64,000 nucleotides of DNA. Origin: Lachnospiraceae bacterium. GTDB lineage: Bacteria > Bacillota > Clostridia > Lachnospirales > Lachnospiraceae. The notes beneath the pieces were generated by a model, which was not told the origin of the DNA, ran no database searches, and saw nothing but the letters and a program-made list of their open reading frames with translations. Each line of letters begins with the position of its first letter. Position 1 is the first letter of the stretch. The stretch spans positions 42,237 through 106,236 of the forward strand of contig CAJTBO010000015.1 in the NCBI GenBank assembly GCA_910573755.1. Reading direction: 5' to 3'. Shown here piece after piece: positions 1 through 8,746 of this stretch. The position numbers and the translations under genes were made by a program.

Positions 1-722
1 TGTTTGCGCTGCTTATACCGCCGGGCATTATCGCGGTGATGGTCTGGAAGATCACGCAGAATATGAGTTCCGCAATTATTATACTGGGGATCGCGATGCT
101 GATGATCTTTGTGGCAAGTCCGGATTATAAAAGGTTTGTCATTATGGCGCTGGCAGGCAGCAGTGTTATAGCGCTGGCGGTCTTTGCCATCGTCAAGATG
201 GCGGAGTCCCCCGAAATGATGGAAAAACTGGAGTTCCGCGGCCTTCGTATTCTGGCATGGCTGAACCCGGAAGCTTATGCGGACGGAAAGGGCTTTCAGA
301 CCCTGCAGGCACTTTACGCCATAGGCTCCGGCGGTATTTTCGGAAAAGGACTTGGAGAGAGTATCCAGAAACTGGGATTTTTGCCGGAAGCCCAGAACGA
401 TATGATCTTTTCGATCATCTGTGAGGAACTCGGGCTGTTCGGAGCCGTTGCGGTGATCCTTTTGTTTCTGCTTCTGATCTGGCGGTGTATGATCATTGCC
501 AACAATGCGCCCGATCTGTTCGGAGCGCTGCTGGTGGTGGGGGTTATGGGGCATCTGGCGATCCAGGTTATTTTGAATATTGCGGTATGCACCAGCGTGA
601 TCCCGAATACCGGTATTTCCCTGCCCTTCATCAGCTACGGCGGATCGTCCGTCATGTTCCTTCTCGTGGAGATCGGGATCGTGCTGAACGTGGGCAGAAG
701 CATCAGGTTAAAAGATCTATGA
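1..722 (+). CDS. FtsW/RodA/SpoVE (SEDS) family protein, C-terminal part
   Basis: The 5' end lies outside the window; 239 codons are visible in the frame beginning at base 3. SEDS proteins are membrane peptidoglycan glycosyltransferases that polymerise lipid II at the septum or the spore cortex. The visible part is a polytopic membrane protein with the typical C-terminal signatures: a QALYAIGSGGIFGKGLG block, the PEAQNDMIFSIICEELG loop and the terminal NTGISLPFISYGGSS segment. Its TGA overlaps the ATG of ftsQ (ATGA), so the two are translationally coupled. Position before ftsQ-ftsZ favours FtsW or SpoVE over RodA, but the paralogue cannot be settled from this fragment. Confidence 0.93.
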   Translation, partial: FALLIPPGIIAVMVWKITQNMSSAIIILGIAMLMIFVASPDYKRFVIMALAGSSVIALAVFAIVKMAESPEMMEKLEFRGLRILAWLNPEAYADGKGFQTLQALYAIGSGGIFGKGLGESIQKLGFLPEAQNDMIFSIICEELGLFGAVAVILLFLLLIWRCMIIANNAPDLFGALLVVGVMGHLAIQVILNIAVCTSVIPNTGISLPFISYGGSSVMFLLVEIGIVLNVGRSIRLKDL

Positions 723-1474
723 AAAAGCAGAAGACGGTGTATTTAAAAAGATATCTGGGACTGAAGATCGGCATCTCGGTTACTGCGCTGTTTCTTCTTA
801 TTCTGTTCGGGGCATGCTATTATATTGTGACGACCTATTCCGTAAGCACGGTCTATGTGGAGGGAAACGCGCATTATACGGATGAAGAGATCGCGGATAT
901 GATTATGGTCGGGCGGCTGGGGCATAACTCCATCTATCTGAATTTTAAATACCGCAGCCGGGAAATGGAGGATATCCCCTTTGTTTCGGCGATAGAGGTG
1001 GAGATCCTTTCGCCGGATACGGTGCGGATCAGAGTGTATGAAAAGTCCTTTGCGGGGTATGTCTCCTATCTGGGGCGGTATATGTACTTTGACAGGGACG
1101 GTACGATCGTGGAAAGTTCCGAGATGCAGACGGCGGGCGTGCCGGAGGTGACGGGGCTCAAGTTTGACCATGTGGTGATGTATGAAAAGCTGCCGGTGGA
1201 AAATGAGGAGATTTTTGCGCAGATCCTGGATATTACCCAGTCTCTTGACAAATACGGGCTGAATGCGGACAAGCTGTTTTTTGACAGGGAGTATAAAGTG
1301 ACGCTTTATTTTGAGGGGGTCAGGGTGCAGATAGGGGATAACAGCAGTATCGACGAGAAGTTTTCAAGGCTGAAGAGCATTCTGCCGGAACTTGCCGGGA
1401 AAGAGGGCGTACTGCAGATGGAAGGTTTTACAACGGATTCCAAAATTATCCCTTTTCAGGAAGACAAAAATTAA
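719..1474 (+). CDS. ftsQ: Cell division protein FtsQ/DivIB
   Basis: A 251-residue protein with a short basic N-terminus, one membrane segment at about residues 17-38 and an extracytoplasmic part that begins with a POTRA domain (YSVSTVYVEGNAHYTDEEI, about 40-110). FtsQ/DivIB is a bitopic divisome scaffold linking early and late septation proteins. The ATG at 719 overlaps the stop of the upstream SEDS gene. The in-frame extension upstream to 485 would run inside that gene and is not a likely start. The C-terminal half is variable, as usual for the family, and the call rests on topology, POTRA motif and position before ftsZ. Confidence 0.87.
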   Translation: MKKQKTVYLKRYLGLKIGISVTALFLLILFGACYYIVTTYSVSTVYVEGNAHYTDEEIADMIMVGRLGHNSIYLNFKYRSREMEDIPFVSAIEVEILSPDTVRIRVYEKSFAGYVSYLGRYMYFDRDGTIVESSEMQTAGVPEVTGLKFDHVVMYEKLPVENEEIFAQILDITQSLDKYGLNADKLFFDREYKVTLYFEGVRVQIGDNSSIDEKFSRLKSILPELAGKEGVLQMEGFTTDSKIIPFQEDKN

Positions 1475-1506
1475 ATTAAAAAATTGTCTTGCGGTAAAAA
1501 AAGTTG

Positions 1507-1535
1507 TTGATAATTTGAAGATTACATTATATGAT
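1507..1535 (+). promoter_or_regulatory. Predicted sigma-A promoter upstream of ftsZ
   Basis: TTGATA at 1507-1512 and TATGAT at 1530-1535 are separated by 17 bases, about 47 bases before the ftsZ start. This would allow ftsZ transcription independent of the upstream division genes. Confidence 0.6.
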
Positions 1536-1581
1536 AGATAAGATAAGGATAAGGCTTAGTGGAGAGCAAGGAGGAATACCT

Positions 1582-2769
1582 GTGTTAGAAATTAGGACAA
1601 GCGATGCCGAATCCGCTGCGAAGATCATTGTAGTGGGTGTGGGTGGTGCAGGCAATAATGCTGTAAATAGAATGATAGAGGAAAATATTACCGGTGTGGA
1701 TTTTATCGGTGTGAATACGGACAAGCAGGCGCTTCAGCTCTGCAAAGCACCAAAACTTATCCAGATCGGTGAAAAGCTGACCAAAGGGCTTGGCGCGGGC
1801 GCAAGGCCGGAGATCGGCGAGAAGGCGGCGGAAGAGAGCGCGGAGGAGATCAGCGCAGCGATCAAGGGCGCAGATATGGTGTTCGTCACCTGCGGCATGG
1901 GCGGCGGCACAGGTACCGGGGCGGCTCCCGTTGTGGCAAAGCTTGCCAAGGATATGGGAATCCTGACCGTCGGCGTTGTGACGAAGCCTTTCCGTTTTGA
2001 GGCGAAGGTCCGCATGACGAATGCACTGCACGGCATTGAAAAGATCAAGGAAAATGTGGATACCCTGATCGTGATCCCGAATGATAAACTGTTGGAGATC
2101 GTGGATAAGCACACAACGATGCCGGATGCCTTAAAAAAAGCGGATGAAGTGCTGCAGCAGTCCGTGAAGGGCATCACGGACCTGATCAACGTACCTTCCG
2201 TGATCAATCTGGACTTTGCGGATGTACAGACCGTTATGAAGGATAAGGGGATCGCGCACATCGGTATCGGTGAAGGAAAGGGCGACAACAAGGCGACAGA
2301 GGCCGTGAAGATGTCCGTGGAGTCTCCGCTTCTTGAAACCACGATCACCGGCGCTTCCGATGTGATTATCAATGTATCCGGTGATATTACACTGATAGAC
2401 GCCAACGAGGCGGCGAGTTTCGTACAGGATATGGTGGGAGATGAGGTGAATATCATCTTCGGTGCCATGTATGATGATTCCCAGACGGATTACTGTAAGA
2501 TTACGGTGATCGCCACGGGGCTTGAGGATGTGCCTCAGAACAGATTAAACAGTTTTTCCTATAAGACGGGAAATATCATTACGCCCACGTCTCTGCAGAA
2601 TAAAAGCCTGCAGCAGGGGGCGAATCTTTCCGCGGGACCGAAGGCGGCTCCGGCAGCACCTCCGGTAAAACCGGTCAGCAGGCCGGTTCCGGCAGCAAAG
2701 CCTGCGGATATCAGAAGCTCCGTAAAGGAGCAGTCCCTGAACATCCCCAGTTTCCTGCAGAAAAAATAA
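1582..2769 (+). CDS. ftsZ: Cell division GTPase FtsZ
   Basis: FtsZ is the tubulin-like GTPase that polymerises into the cytokinetic ring. The 395-residue product shows the nucleotide-binding [13 protein letters not shown] segment, the tubulin signature [10 protein letters not shown] near residues 107-116 and the T7-loop region [12 protein letters not shown] proline/alanine-rich linker leads to a short conserved tail ([10 protein letters not shown]), the site that binds FtsA/SepF-type partners. I chose the GTG at 1582 because AAGGAGG lies seven bases upstream; an in-frame ATG at 1531 would add 17 residues without family support. A terminator follows directly. Confidence 0.97.
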   Translation: MLEIRTSDAESAAKIIVVGVGGAGNNAVNRMIEENITGVDFIGVNTDKQALQLCKAPKLIQIGEKLTKGLGAGARPEIGEKAAEESAEEISAAIKGADMVFVTCGMGGGTGTGAAPVVAKLAKDMGILTVGVVTKPFRFEAKVRMTNALHGIEKIKENVDTLIVIPNDKLLEIVDKHTTMPDALKKADEVLQQSVKGITDLINVPSVINLDFADVQTVMKDKGIAHIGIGEGKGDNKATEAVKMSVESPLLETTITGASDVIINVSGDITLIDANEAASFVQDMVGDEVNIIFGAMYDDSQTDYCKITVIATGLEDVPQNRLNSFSYKTGNIITPTSLQNKSLQQGANLSAGPKAAPAAPPVKPVSRPVPAAKPADIRSSVKEQSLNIPSFLQKK

Positions 2770-2776
2770 AAAAACG

Positions 2777-2808
2777 AAAGAATCCTGTGTAACGGCGGGA
2801 TTCTTTTT
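2777..2808 (+). terminator. Rho-independent terminator after ftsZ
   Basis: The arms AAAGAATCCTG and CGGGATTCTTT form a stem that runs into a T tract (2803-2810). It ends the division cluster before spoIIGA. Confidence 0.85.
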
Positions 2809-2840
2809 TTATGCCGAATTTTTTTAAAAAGCAGCGCGCA

Positions 2841-2875
2841 TAACGACAAAATCCACGGCGGGAAAAGCGTATACT
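2841..2875 (+). promoter_or_regulatory. Possible spoIIGA promoter with Spo0A-box-like site
   Basis: A TATACT -10-like hexamer lies at 2870-2875. About 20 bases upstream, the reverse strand reads TTTTGTCGTTA, resembling the Spo0A box (TGTCGAA). In Bacillus subtilis the spoIIG promoter is a Spo0A-activated sigma-A promoter with wide spacing. No clear -35 is visible here and the box match is partial, so this is tentative. Confidence 0.3.
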
Positions 2876-2923
2876 GATATCTACCGGAAGGAAAACGGTC
2901 TTAGGCAGACAGGGGCGGTATCA

Positions 2924-3736
2924 GTGCACTATATCATTTATATTGACAAAGTATGGCTGATAGATTTTGTCACAGGTACATATTTACTGTTCTTGACAGG
3001 ACAGACATACAGACTGAGATGCAGGCCGCTCAGGCTTCTTGCAAGTGCGGCGGCAGGCGCAACGGTGTTTGTTGGATTCCTGCTGCTGCCGGGGATCGGC
3101 ATGACGGCTGGGATACTGTTTCAGGCTTTGTGTGCAGGCCCGCTTCTGCTGAAGGCTGCTTTTTCTTTTCGGACAAAAGAAATGGTTGTAAAAACATATA
3201 CCTGTATCAACGGTTACGGACTTCTTTTAGGGGGAATGATCCTGTGTTTATCCGGTTATCTGCCGGGAATGCGGGGAAATTTAAAGACGGGGCAGATCCT
3301 TTTGATCAGTACGGCGGCGACCTGTCTGATCAGCGGATATCTGTATGTCCGCAGAAGAGACAGGCGGTGCGGAAGGCTCTATACGGTGAGGCTTGACTTT
3401 TACGGGGAGGTGCTGACGCTGAAGGGGTTTGCGGATTCCGGAAACAGCCTGCGGGAACCCTACGGAAAACGGCCGGTATCCGTGCTGGATCTGCAGGCGG
3501 CGGGAGACCTTGTAAAAAGGGTGCCGCCGGAGAAACACTACCTGATCCCGTTTCACAGCATCGGAAAAAAGCATGGGTTGCTGAGGGCGGTAGAACTGCC
3601 CTGGATGGAAGTGGATGACGGAGAGGAAAGAAGGATCTTTACCAAAGCGGTGGCTGCGCTTTCAGAGGAGGTACTGACGGGGAAGGGAGGCTATCAGGTG
3701 ATTTTACATCCGGAATTCGTGAGATTGGAGGAATGA
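2924..3736 (+). CDS. spoIIGA: SpoIIGA, sigma-E processing peptidase
   Basis: SpoIIGA is the membrane aspartic protease that removes the pro-sequence of sigma-E in the mother cell after a forespore signal. The 270-residue protein has about five N-terminal membrane helices ([19 protein letters not shown] onward, to about residue 145) and a soluble C-terminal domain with the protease motif FADSGNSL, which holds the active-site aspartate. The GTG start at 2924 gives the expected N-terminus; the ribosome binding site is weak. The stop overlaps the ATG of sigE (ATGA), consistent with co-production of protease and substrate. Confidence 0.93.
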   Translation: MHYIIYIDKVWLIDFVTGTYLLFLTGQTYRLRCRPLRLLASAAAGATVFVGFLLLPGIGMTAGILFQALCAGPLLLKAAFSFRTKEMVVKTYTCINGYGLLLGGMILCLSGYLPGMRGNLKTGQILLISTAATCLISGYLYVRRRDRRCGRLYTVRLDFYGEVLTLKGFADSGNSLREPYGKRPVSVLDLQAAGDLVKRVPPEKHYLIPFHSIGKKHGLLRAVELPWMEVDDGEERRIFTKAVAALSEEVLTGKGGYQVILHPEFVRLEE

Positions 3737-4479
3737 AGATGGTTTTTAAAATGGCAATACCGGGGATGTTTCAATTTAAGATGGTGCGCGGCAGACAGTT
3801 TGACTTTTTTGAGAGGGAAGGAGACATCCACTATATCGGCGGAGCGGATATCCTGCCGCCGCCTTTAGAGAGCGCCGAGGAAAACGAGATGATCCAGGGG
3901 CTCGGAAGCGAGGATGCGCAGGAGGCAAAGACTGCACTGATCGAACATAATCTCCGTCTGGTGGTTTACATAGCAAAAAAATTCGACAATACGGGCGTGG
4001 GAGTGGAGGATCTGATATCCATCGGAACGATCGGGCTGATCAAGTCCATTAATACCTTTAAGCCGGACAAAAATATCAAGCTTGCGACCTACGCCTCCCG
4101 GTGTATCGAGAATGAGATCCTGATGTATCTGCGCAGGAACAGTAAGACAAGGCTGGAGGTGTCCATCGACGAGCCGCTGAATGTGGACTGGGACGGAAAT
4201 GAACTGCTGCTTTCGGATATTCTGGGGACCGAGGAGGATGTGATCTACCGGGGGATCGAATCCGAGGTGGAGCACAAATTGCTCAAGGAGGCGATCAGTA
4301 AGCTGACGGAGCGGGAGAAGACCATCATCAATCTGCGGTTCGGGCTCGATGCCAGTATCGGCAGGGAAATGACGCAGAAGGAGGTGGCGGAGCTTCTCGG
4401 CATTTCCCAGTCCTATATTTCCAGATTGGAAAAAAAGATCATGAAGCAGTTAAAGAGGGAGATCAGCAAAGAGACCTGA
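3733..4479 (+). CDS. sigE: RNA polymerase sporulation sigma factor sigma-E (precursor)
   Basis: A 248-residue sigma-70 family protein and the early mother-cell sigma factor. Residues 1 to about 30 form the membrane-associating pro-sequence cut by SpoIIGA. Region 2 includes [26 protein letters not shown] and [18 protein letters not shown]. Region 4 includes the helix-turn-helix [24 protein letters not shown]. It overlaps spoIIGA by four bases. Only eight bases separate its stop from the stop of the convergent sigG, with no terminator visible between them, so sigE and sigG transcripts probably overlap at their 3' ends. Confidence 0.97.
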   Translation: MKMVFKMAIPGMFQFKMVRGRQFDFFEREGDIHYIGGADILPPPLESAEENEMIQGLGSEDAQEAKTALIEHNLRLVVYIAKKFDNTGVGVEDLISIGTIGLIKSINTFKPDKNIKLATYASRCIENEILMYLRRNSKTRLEVSIDEPLNVDWDGNELLLSDILGTEEDVIYRGIESEVEHKLLKEAISKLTEREKTIINLRFGLDASIGREMTQKEVAELLGISQSYISRLEKKIMKQLKREISKET

Positions 4480-4487
4480 CCGGGGAG

Positions 4488-5264
4488 CTAGGCGACCAGA
4501 TAACTGCGCATGATGCGCAGGGCGTTTTTTTCGAGCCGGGAGACCTGTGCCTGGGAGATGCCGATGATCTCGGATACTTCCATCTGGGTTTTTCCTTCAT
4601 AGAAACGCAGATGGATGATCTCCTGTTCCCGGTCGCTCAAATGCCGGATGGCTTCGTTTAAGGAGAGGGTTTCGATCCATTTTTCCTCCCGGCTCTTCTT
4701 GTCGCTGACCTGATCCATGATATAGAGGGTATCACCGCCGTCGGTATAGATGGGTTCATAAAGGCTCATGGGGCTCTGGATCGCATCCAGGGCGTAGAGG
4801 ATATCCTCTTTGGAGATGCCGATCTCTGCGGCGACCTCCTCCATGGTGGGCTCCTTTAAGTTGGCCCTTGTCATGTGCTCCCGGGCATAGATCGCCTTGT
4901 AGGCGGTATCCTTTAAGGAGCGTGAAACTCTGATGGAGCCGCCGTCGCGCAGGAACCTGCGGATCTCGCCGAGTATCATCGGAACCGCGTAGGTGGAAAA
5001 TTTCACCTGCAGGGCGGGGTTAAAATTGTTGATGGCTTTGATCAGGCCGACACATCCTATCTGGAACAGGTCGTCCACGTTTTCGCTGCTGGAGGAAAAG
5101 CGTTTGATCACGCTTAGAACAAGCCGCAGGTTTCCGCGGATATACTGGTCTCTCGCCTCCATATCGCCGGCCTCTATCTTCGCCCAGAGAGCCTCCTTTT
5201 CTTCTTCCTTTAAGAGCGGGAGATCCGCTGTATTGACCCCGCATATTTCGACTTTTCCCTGCAT
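4488..5264 (-). CDS. sigG: RNA polymerase sporulation sigma factor sigma-G
   Basis: A 258-residue sigma factor, the late forespore sigma. The N-terminus (MQGKVEICGVNTADLPLL) is the diagnostic sigma-G start. Region 2 carries VDDLFQIGCVGLIKAINNF and KFSTYAVPMILGEIRRFLRD. Region 4 carries KTQMEVSEIIGISQAQVSRLEK. There is no pro-sequence, as expected. In Bacillus and many Clostridia sigG follows sigE on the same strand; here it is convergent with sigE, which means read-through from sigE cannot express it and would instead make antisense RNA. The ribosome binding site (GAGAGG) precedes the ATG. Confidence 0.96.
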   Translation of the reverse strand: MQGKVEICGVNTADLPLLKEEEKEALWAKIEAGDMEARDQYIRGNLRLVLSVIKRFSSSSENVDDLFQIGCVGLIKAINNFNPALQVKFSTYAVPMILGEIRRFLRDGGSIRVSRSLKDTAYKAIYAREHMTRANLKEPTMEEVAAEIGISKEDILYALDAIQSPMSLYEPIYTDGGDTLYIMDQVSDKKSREEKWIETLSLNEAIRHLSDREQEIIHLRFYEGKTQMEVSEIIGISQAQVSRLEKNALRIMRSYLVA

Positions 5265-5312
5265 GGTATTTTCCTCTCTTTCCCGTTTTGGATTTTATCC
5301 TTCCTCCTCTTT

Positions 5313-5341
5313 TAGACTGTACGGATTGTATGAATTTATTC
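5313..5341 (-). promoter_or_regulatory. Possible sigma-F/sigma-G promoter of sigG
   Basis: On the minus strand GAATA (5337-5341) and CAGTCTA (5313-5319) are 17 bases apart, close to the forespore consensus GMATR-N17/18-CATNMTA. It sits about 50 bases before the sigG start. An overlapping alternative -10, CATACAA, lies a few bases upstream. Motif match only. Confidence 0.4.
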
Positions 5342-5430
5342 ATAAAATCAGGGCGGTTTTCTGGAAGAAAATGGAAACAGGGACGGGGACGGTGCATAAA
5401 ATAAAGGAAAGCGTTTTTGGGGGCGGGCGG

Positions 5431-5679
5431 ATGCTTTATTCGGAGTTTAAAACAAAAGAAGTGATCAATATCAAGGACTGCAAGAGGCTTGGAAGGGTGA
5501 CTGATTTTGAGTTCGATGAATGCAGCGGACAGATCTGCAAGATCATCGTGGCGGGAGGCAGCGGTTTTTTCGACTGGTTTAAGTGCGAACCGGATTATAC
5601 GATCCCTTATCATGACATCAAACAGGTGGGTCCGGACATTATACTGGTGGACGTGAAGGAACACTGCAAGCGGTGCTGA
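5431..5679 (+). CDS. YlmC/YmxH family PRC-barrel sporulation protein
   Basis: An 82-residue protein covering one PRC-barrel domain: INIKDCKRLGRVTDFEFDE, a central glycine turn, and ADYTIPY-like DYTIPYHDIKQVGPDIILVDV. Proteins of this family are found next to sigE/sigG in spore formers and are implicated in sporulation, but the molecular role is not known. It is transcribed divergently from sigG. The ATG at 5431 matches the family length; an in-frame ATG at 5371 would add about 20 unrelated residues and has no better ribosome binding site. Confidence 0.8.
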   Translation: MLYSEFKTKEVINIKDCKRLGRVTDFEFDECSGQICKIIVAGGSGFFDWFKCEPDYTIPYHDIKQVGPDIILVDVKEHCKRC

Positions 5680-5774
5680 CGGCCCGCCGCGAAGGAGAAA
5701 GGACGACGGGGCAAAAAAGGACATAGAGGTATGGATCGGGAGAACAATCAGAGAGAATACGAGCGGTGTTTGAC

Positions 5775-5803
5775 TTGACAGGAAGGGGCGTATAACTTAT
5801 ACT
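5775..5803 (+). promoter_or_regulatory. Strong sigma-A promoter upstream of nrdR
   Basis: TTGACA (5775-5780) and TATACT (5798-5803) with exactly 17 bases between them, 46 bases before the nrdR start. It likely drives nrdR and the genes behind it. Confidence 0.85.
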
Positions 5804-5848
5804 GCTAAGAAAAGAAACGGTTTTTGCGGGGACGCAGGAGGTAGGCAG

Positions 5849-6301
5849 ATGAAGTGTCCGTTTTGTGGTCATGAGAACACGAGAGTGATCGATTCGCGGC
5901 CGGCGGAGGAGAATAATTCCATCCGCAGAAGGCGGGTCTGTGACGAGTGCGATAAGCGTTTTACCACCTATGAGAAGGTAGAGACGATTCCGCTGATCAT
6001 TATCAAGAAGGATAATAACAGGGAGACCTATGACCGTTCCAAGATCGAGGCGGGCGTTCTGCGCGCCTGTCATAAGAGGCCCATCAGCGCAGGGCAGATA
6101 GAGAGGCTGGTGGATGATGTGGAGACGGAAGTTTTCAAGAGAGAGGAAAAGGAAATCTCCAGCGAGACGATCGGCGAGTATGTGATGGAGAAATTAAAGG
6201 GGCTTGATATGGTGGCTTATGTCAGATTTGCTTCTGTTTACCGGGAGTTTAAGGATGTCAATACCTTTATGGACGAACTGAAAAAAGTACTGGATAAGTA
6301 A
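5849..6301 (+). CDS. nrdR: Transcriptional repressor NrdR
   Basis: NrdR is the ATP/dATP-sensing repressor of ribonucleotide reductase genes. The 150-residue protein begins with a zinc ribbon (MKCPFCGHENTRVIDSR and CDECDKRFTTYE, four cysteines at C-x2-C and C-x2-C) followed by an ATP-cone domain (IIKKDNNRETYDRSKIEAGVLRAC, about 50-140). Length and both domains match the family. It has its own strong promoter and a GCAGGAGGTAG ribosome binding site. No nrd genes are in the window. Confidence 0.97.
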   Translation: MKCPFCGHENTRVIDSRPAEENNSIRRRRVCDECDKRFTTYEKVETIPLIIIKKDNNRETYDRSKIEAGVLRACHKRPISAGQIERLVDDVETEVFKREEKEISSETIGEYVMEKLKGLDMVAYVRFASVYREFKDVNTFMDELKKVLDK

Positions 6302-6317
6302 AGGATAAAGCCGGAAA

Positions 6318-6587
6318 ATGGAAGAGGAAAAGAAACAGAAGCTGATAAAAGCGAAAAGGCGCCTGGAGCGGATCAACAGATGGCGTATGGTGTTTATGTT
6401 TGTGGCGGTCGTGCTGCTGGTATTTATATTCTGGGGCGGCAAGGCGTTTGACGGGGCACAGTGGTTTATCGATATCAGACAGAAACTCTATAATTTTTTA
6501 TGGTATGATATCGTACTGCTGGCGGCTGCCACGTTTGCAAAGCTGTTTTCGGCAATGCGGTATAATAATGCGGTGCGGAAACTGTAA
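6318..6587 (+). CDS. Small membrane protein, function unknown
   Basis: An 89-residue protein with a highly basic, coiled-coil-like N-terminus (KKQKLIKAKRRLERINRWR), a membrane helix at about residues 23-42 and a second hydrophobic stretch at about 62-78. It begins 16 bases after nrdR in the same direction and ends 32 bases before the HAD phosphatase gene, so it is probably co-transcribed. I do not recognise the family. Confidence 0.65.
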   Translation: MEEEKKQKLIKAKRRLERINRWRMVFMFVAVVLLVFIFWGGKAFDGAQWFIDIRQKLYNFLWYDIVLLAAATFAKLFSAMRYNNAVRKL

Positions 6588-6619
6588 CGGTCCGGGCCGC
6601 ATTTTTGGGAGGAAAGAGG

Positions 6620-7114
6620 ATGTTTTCTTGTTTTTATCCTGACGAGTATCTGGACTGCGCCTATGAGATCGATTTTGAGGCTTTTTACCGGCGGGGAATA
6701 CGGGGTGTGATTTTTGATATTGATAATACGCTGGTGCCCCATAATGCGCCGGCGGACGCGCGTGCTGCGGCGCTGTTTGAGAGGCTGCGCCGGACGGGCT
6801 GCCGGACCATGCTTTTATCCAATAATAAAGAGCCCCGCGTAAAAGCCTTTGCGGATCAGGTGAAGACGGATTATCTGTATAAGGCGGGAAAACCGGGGAG
6901 GGCGGGATATCAAAAGGCGATGGAACGCATGGGGACGACCGGACGGACAACGCTTTTTGTGGGAGACCAGCTTTTTACGGATGTCTGGGGCGCAAAGCGC
7001 AGCGGGATCTACACGATTCTGGTAAAACCGATCCACCCGAAGGAGGAGATCCAGATCGTATGCAAGCGGTATCTGGAAAAGATCGTGCTGTATTTTTATC
7101 TAAAGAGTAAATAA
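6620..7114 (+). CDS. YqeG family HAD-IIIA phosphatase
   Basis: A 164-residue haloacid-dehalogenase-type phosphatase. Motif I is the DxDxT-type VIFDIDNTLVPHNAP (about residues 31-45), motif II is MLLSNNKEPRV, and the later motifs include GDQLFTDVWGAKRSG. The family (YqeG/GEP4-like) acts on phosphorylated substrates, and GEP4 itself is a phosphatidylglycerophosphatase; the bacterial substrate is less certain. In many Firmicutes it lies beside aroE, as here. I chose the ATG at 6620 because GGGAGGAAAGAGG stands just before it; an in-frame TTG at 6605 would overlap that site. Confidence 0.88.
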   Translation: MFSCFYPDEYLDCAYEIDFEAFYRRGIRGVIFDIDNTLVPHNAPADARAAALFERLRRTGCRTMLLSNNKEPRVKAFADQVKTDYLYKAGKPGRAGYQKAMERMGTTGRTTLFVGDQLFTDVWGAKRSGIYTILVKPIHPKEEIQIVCKRYLEKIVLYFYLKSK

Positions 7115-7200
7115 ACGCCGGAGGGAGGCTTTTGGCTGCGGCCGGCCGGACAGGCTGCTGCGGCTTTTGGCTTCTTCGGCGGGAGGGAGAAGAAGGGCCG

Positions 7201-8205
7201 ATGATGATTGATGCAAAAACAAAGGTCTTAGGACTGATCGGCTATCCGGTGGGACATTCCGTATCGCCGGTGATCCATAATAGTCTGGCTGAGATTTACG
7301 GACAGAATCTTGTGTATGTGCCGCTGCAGGCGGCGCCGGGAAAGCTGGAAAAGGCGATAGAGGGGGCGGCGGCTTTTAATTTTCCGGGAATGAATGTGAC
7401 GGTGCCTTATAAGAGCGAGGTGATCCCTTATCTGAAGGAGATCGATGCCCCGGCAAAGAGGATCGGCGCGGTCAATACGCTGGTGCGCACCGAAGGCGGA
7501 TATAAGGGCTATAATACGGATATGCCGGGGCTTTACCGCGCCATGTGCGCGGACGGCGTGCGGATAGAGGGGGAGGAGGTCGTACTGCTTGGCGCGGGCG
7601 GCGTAGCGCGGGCGATCGCTTTTTTGCTGTTGGATAAAGGCGCGCGCCATGTTTATATCCTGAACAGGAGCCTGGAGCGTGCCGTATCGCTGGCGCAGGA
7701 GGTCAACCGTGCGGCGCGGGAGCAGCGGGCGGATAGAAAGGAAAACGGGAAGGCTGCTGCGGCGTGCGGCAGCGGGGAGATGGCAGAGCCTGCCGCGGCA
7801 TGCGGCTGCGGGAAAGGGACGGAGTCTGCCACGGCGTGCGGCAGCGGGGAGGAGACGGAGTTTGCCACGGCGTATCCGCTGGATGGTTACAAAAAGCTGG
7901 ATCAAAGCAGGCGCTATATCGTGATACAGGCGACTCAGGTGGGGATGCATCCCGATACAGGCCATGCCGTGATAGAGGACGGGGCTTTTTATCGATTGGT
8001 AAAGGCAGGCTATGACGTTATATTCAATCCGCCGGATACCCGCTTTATGCAGCTTGTAAGGCAGGCGGGAGGAGAGGCCTTCCACGGGCTGAAGATGCTG
8101 CTGTATCAGGGTATCATCGCCTATGAACTGTGGAACGGCATCAGTGTTTCGGAGGAGGCGGCGAAGGAGATCTATCAGAAAATGGAAAAGGCACTGGGGG
8201 TGTGA
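7201..8205 (+). CDS. aroE: Shikimate dehydrogenase AroE with internal repeat insertion
   Basis: AroE reduces 3-dehydroshikimate to shikimate with NADPH. The N-terminal substrate domain shows the shikimate-binding GHSVSPVIHN, the catalytic lysine in NVTVPYKSEV and the catalytic aspartate in NTDMPG. The NADP domain shows GAGGVARAI. The product is 334 residues against a usual length near 280. The surplus is an insertion of about 50 residues at roughly 170-224, between the helix after NRSLERA and the YPLDGYKKL segment, containing three 12-residue repeats. All catalytic motifs are intact, so the enzyme is probably active. The ATG at 7201 fits the family start. Confidence 0.93.
   Translation: MMIDAKTKVLGLIGYPVGHSVSPVIHNSLAEIYGQNLVYVPLQAAPGKLEKAIEGAAAFNFPGMNVTVPYKSEVIPYLKEIDAPAKRIGAVNTLVRTEGGYKGYNTDMPGLYRAMCADGVRIEGEEVVLLGAGGVARAIAFLLLDKGARHVYILNRSLERAVSLAQEVNRAAREQRADRKENGKAAAACGSGEMAEPAAACGCGKGTESATACGSGEETEFATAYPLDGYKKLDQSRRYIVIQATQVGMHPDTGHAVIEDGAFYRLVKAGYDVIFNPPDTRFMQLVRQAGGEAFHGLKMLLYQGIIAYELWNGISVSEEAAKEIYQKMEKALGV
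7756..7872 (+). repeat. In-frame 36-bp tandem repeat inside aroE
   Basis: Three 36-bp units (7756-7791, 7792-7827, 7828-7863) plus a nine-base partial copy encode AAACGSGEMAEP, AAACGCGKGTES and ATACGSGEETEF, then ATA. The unit length keeps the reading frame. The repeat sits in a surface loop of the NADP-binding domain. Confidence 0.9.
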
Positions 8206-8221
8206 GAAATTGCGCGGACAA

Positions 8222-8746
8222 ATGGAAAGCATTGTTTTGATCGGTTTTATGGGCAGCGGAAAAACGACCGTCGGTATCAGCCTTTCCTATAAGCTGCAGT
8301 GTACGCTTAACGATACCGATAAGATGATCGAAAAACAGGAGGGCTGGAGCATATCGGAGATATTCGCGGCAAAGGGCGAGCCCTATTTTCGAAAAGAGGA
8401 GACAAGGCTGCTTGAAAAATTAAAGGAAAAGAAAGGCCGGCAGATCTATTCCGTCGGCGGAGGTACGCCTCTCAGAGAGGAAAACAGGCGCCTGCTCGGT
8501 GAACTGGGCAGGGTGGTATATCTGAAGGTTTCTCCGGAGACGGTTTACGAGCGCTTGAAGGGAGACGTTACAAGGCCCCTGCTGCAGGGGGACGATCCTA
8601 TGGGGAAGATAAAAACACTCCTGCATGAACGGGAGGATCTGTATCGGAGGGCGGCGGATGAGGTGATATGCGTGGACGGGAAAAAAACGCCGCAGGTAGC
8701 GGAGGAGATCCTGGCATTATTGAAACAGAACGGAGATGAAGCATGA
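8222..8746 (+). CDS. aroK: Shikimate kinase AroK
   Basis: Shikimate kinase phosphorylates the 3-hydroxyl of shikimate using ATP. The 174-residue protein has the P-loop GFMGSGKTT near its start, the shikimate-binding DTD region (LNDTDKMIE), FRKEETRLL, and the SVGGGTPLR loop. It follows aroE by 16 bases and overlaps aroQ by four. The ATG at 8222 gives a standard N-terminus; a TTG at 8210 would add four residues and is closer to a GGGGGTG sequence, so the exact start is open. Confidence 0.94.
   Translation: MESIVLIGFMGSGKTTVGISLSYKLQCTLNDTDKMIEKQEGWSISEIFAAKGEPYFRKEETRLLEKLKEKKGRQIYSVGGGTPLREENRRLLGELGRVVYLKVSPETVYERLKGDVTRPLLQGDDPMGKIKTLLHEREDLYRRAADEVICVDGKKTPQVAEEILALLKQNGDEA

Noticed and set aside
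7228..8232. A 334-codon minus-strand frame opposite aroE
   Set aside because: Antisense to conserved AroE motifs; the repeat makes it look structured, but there is no start signal.
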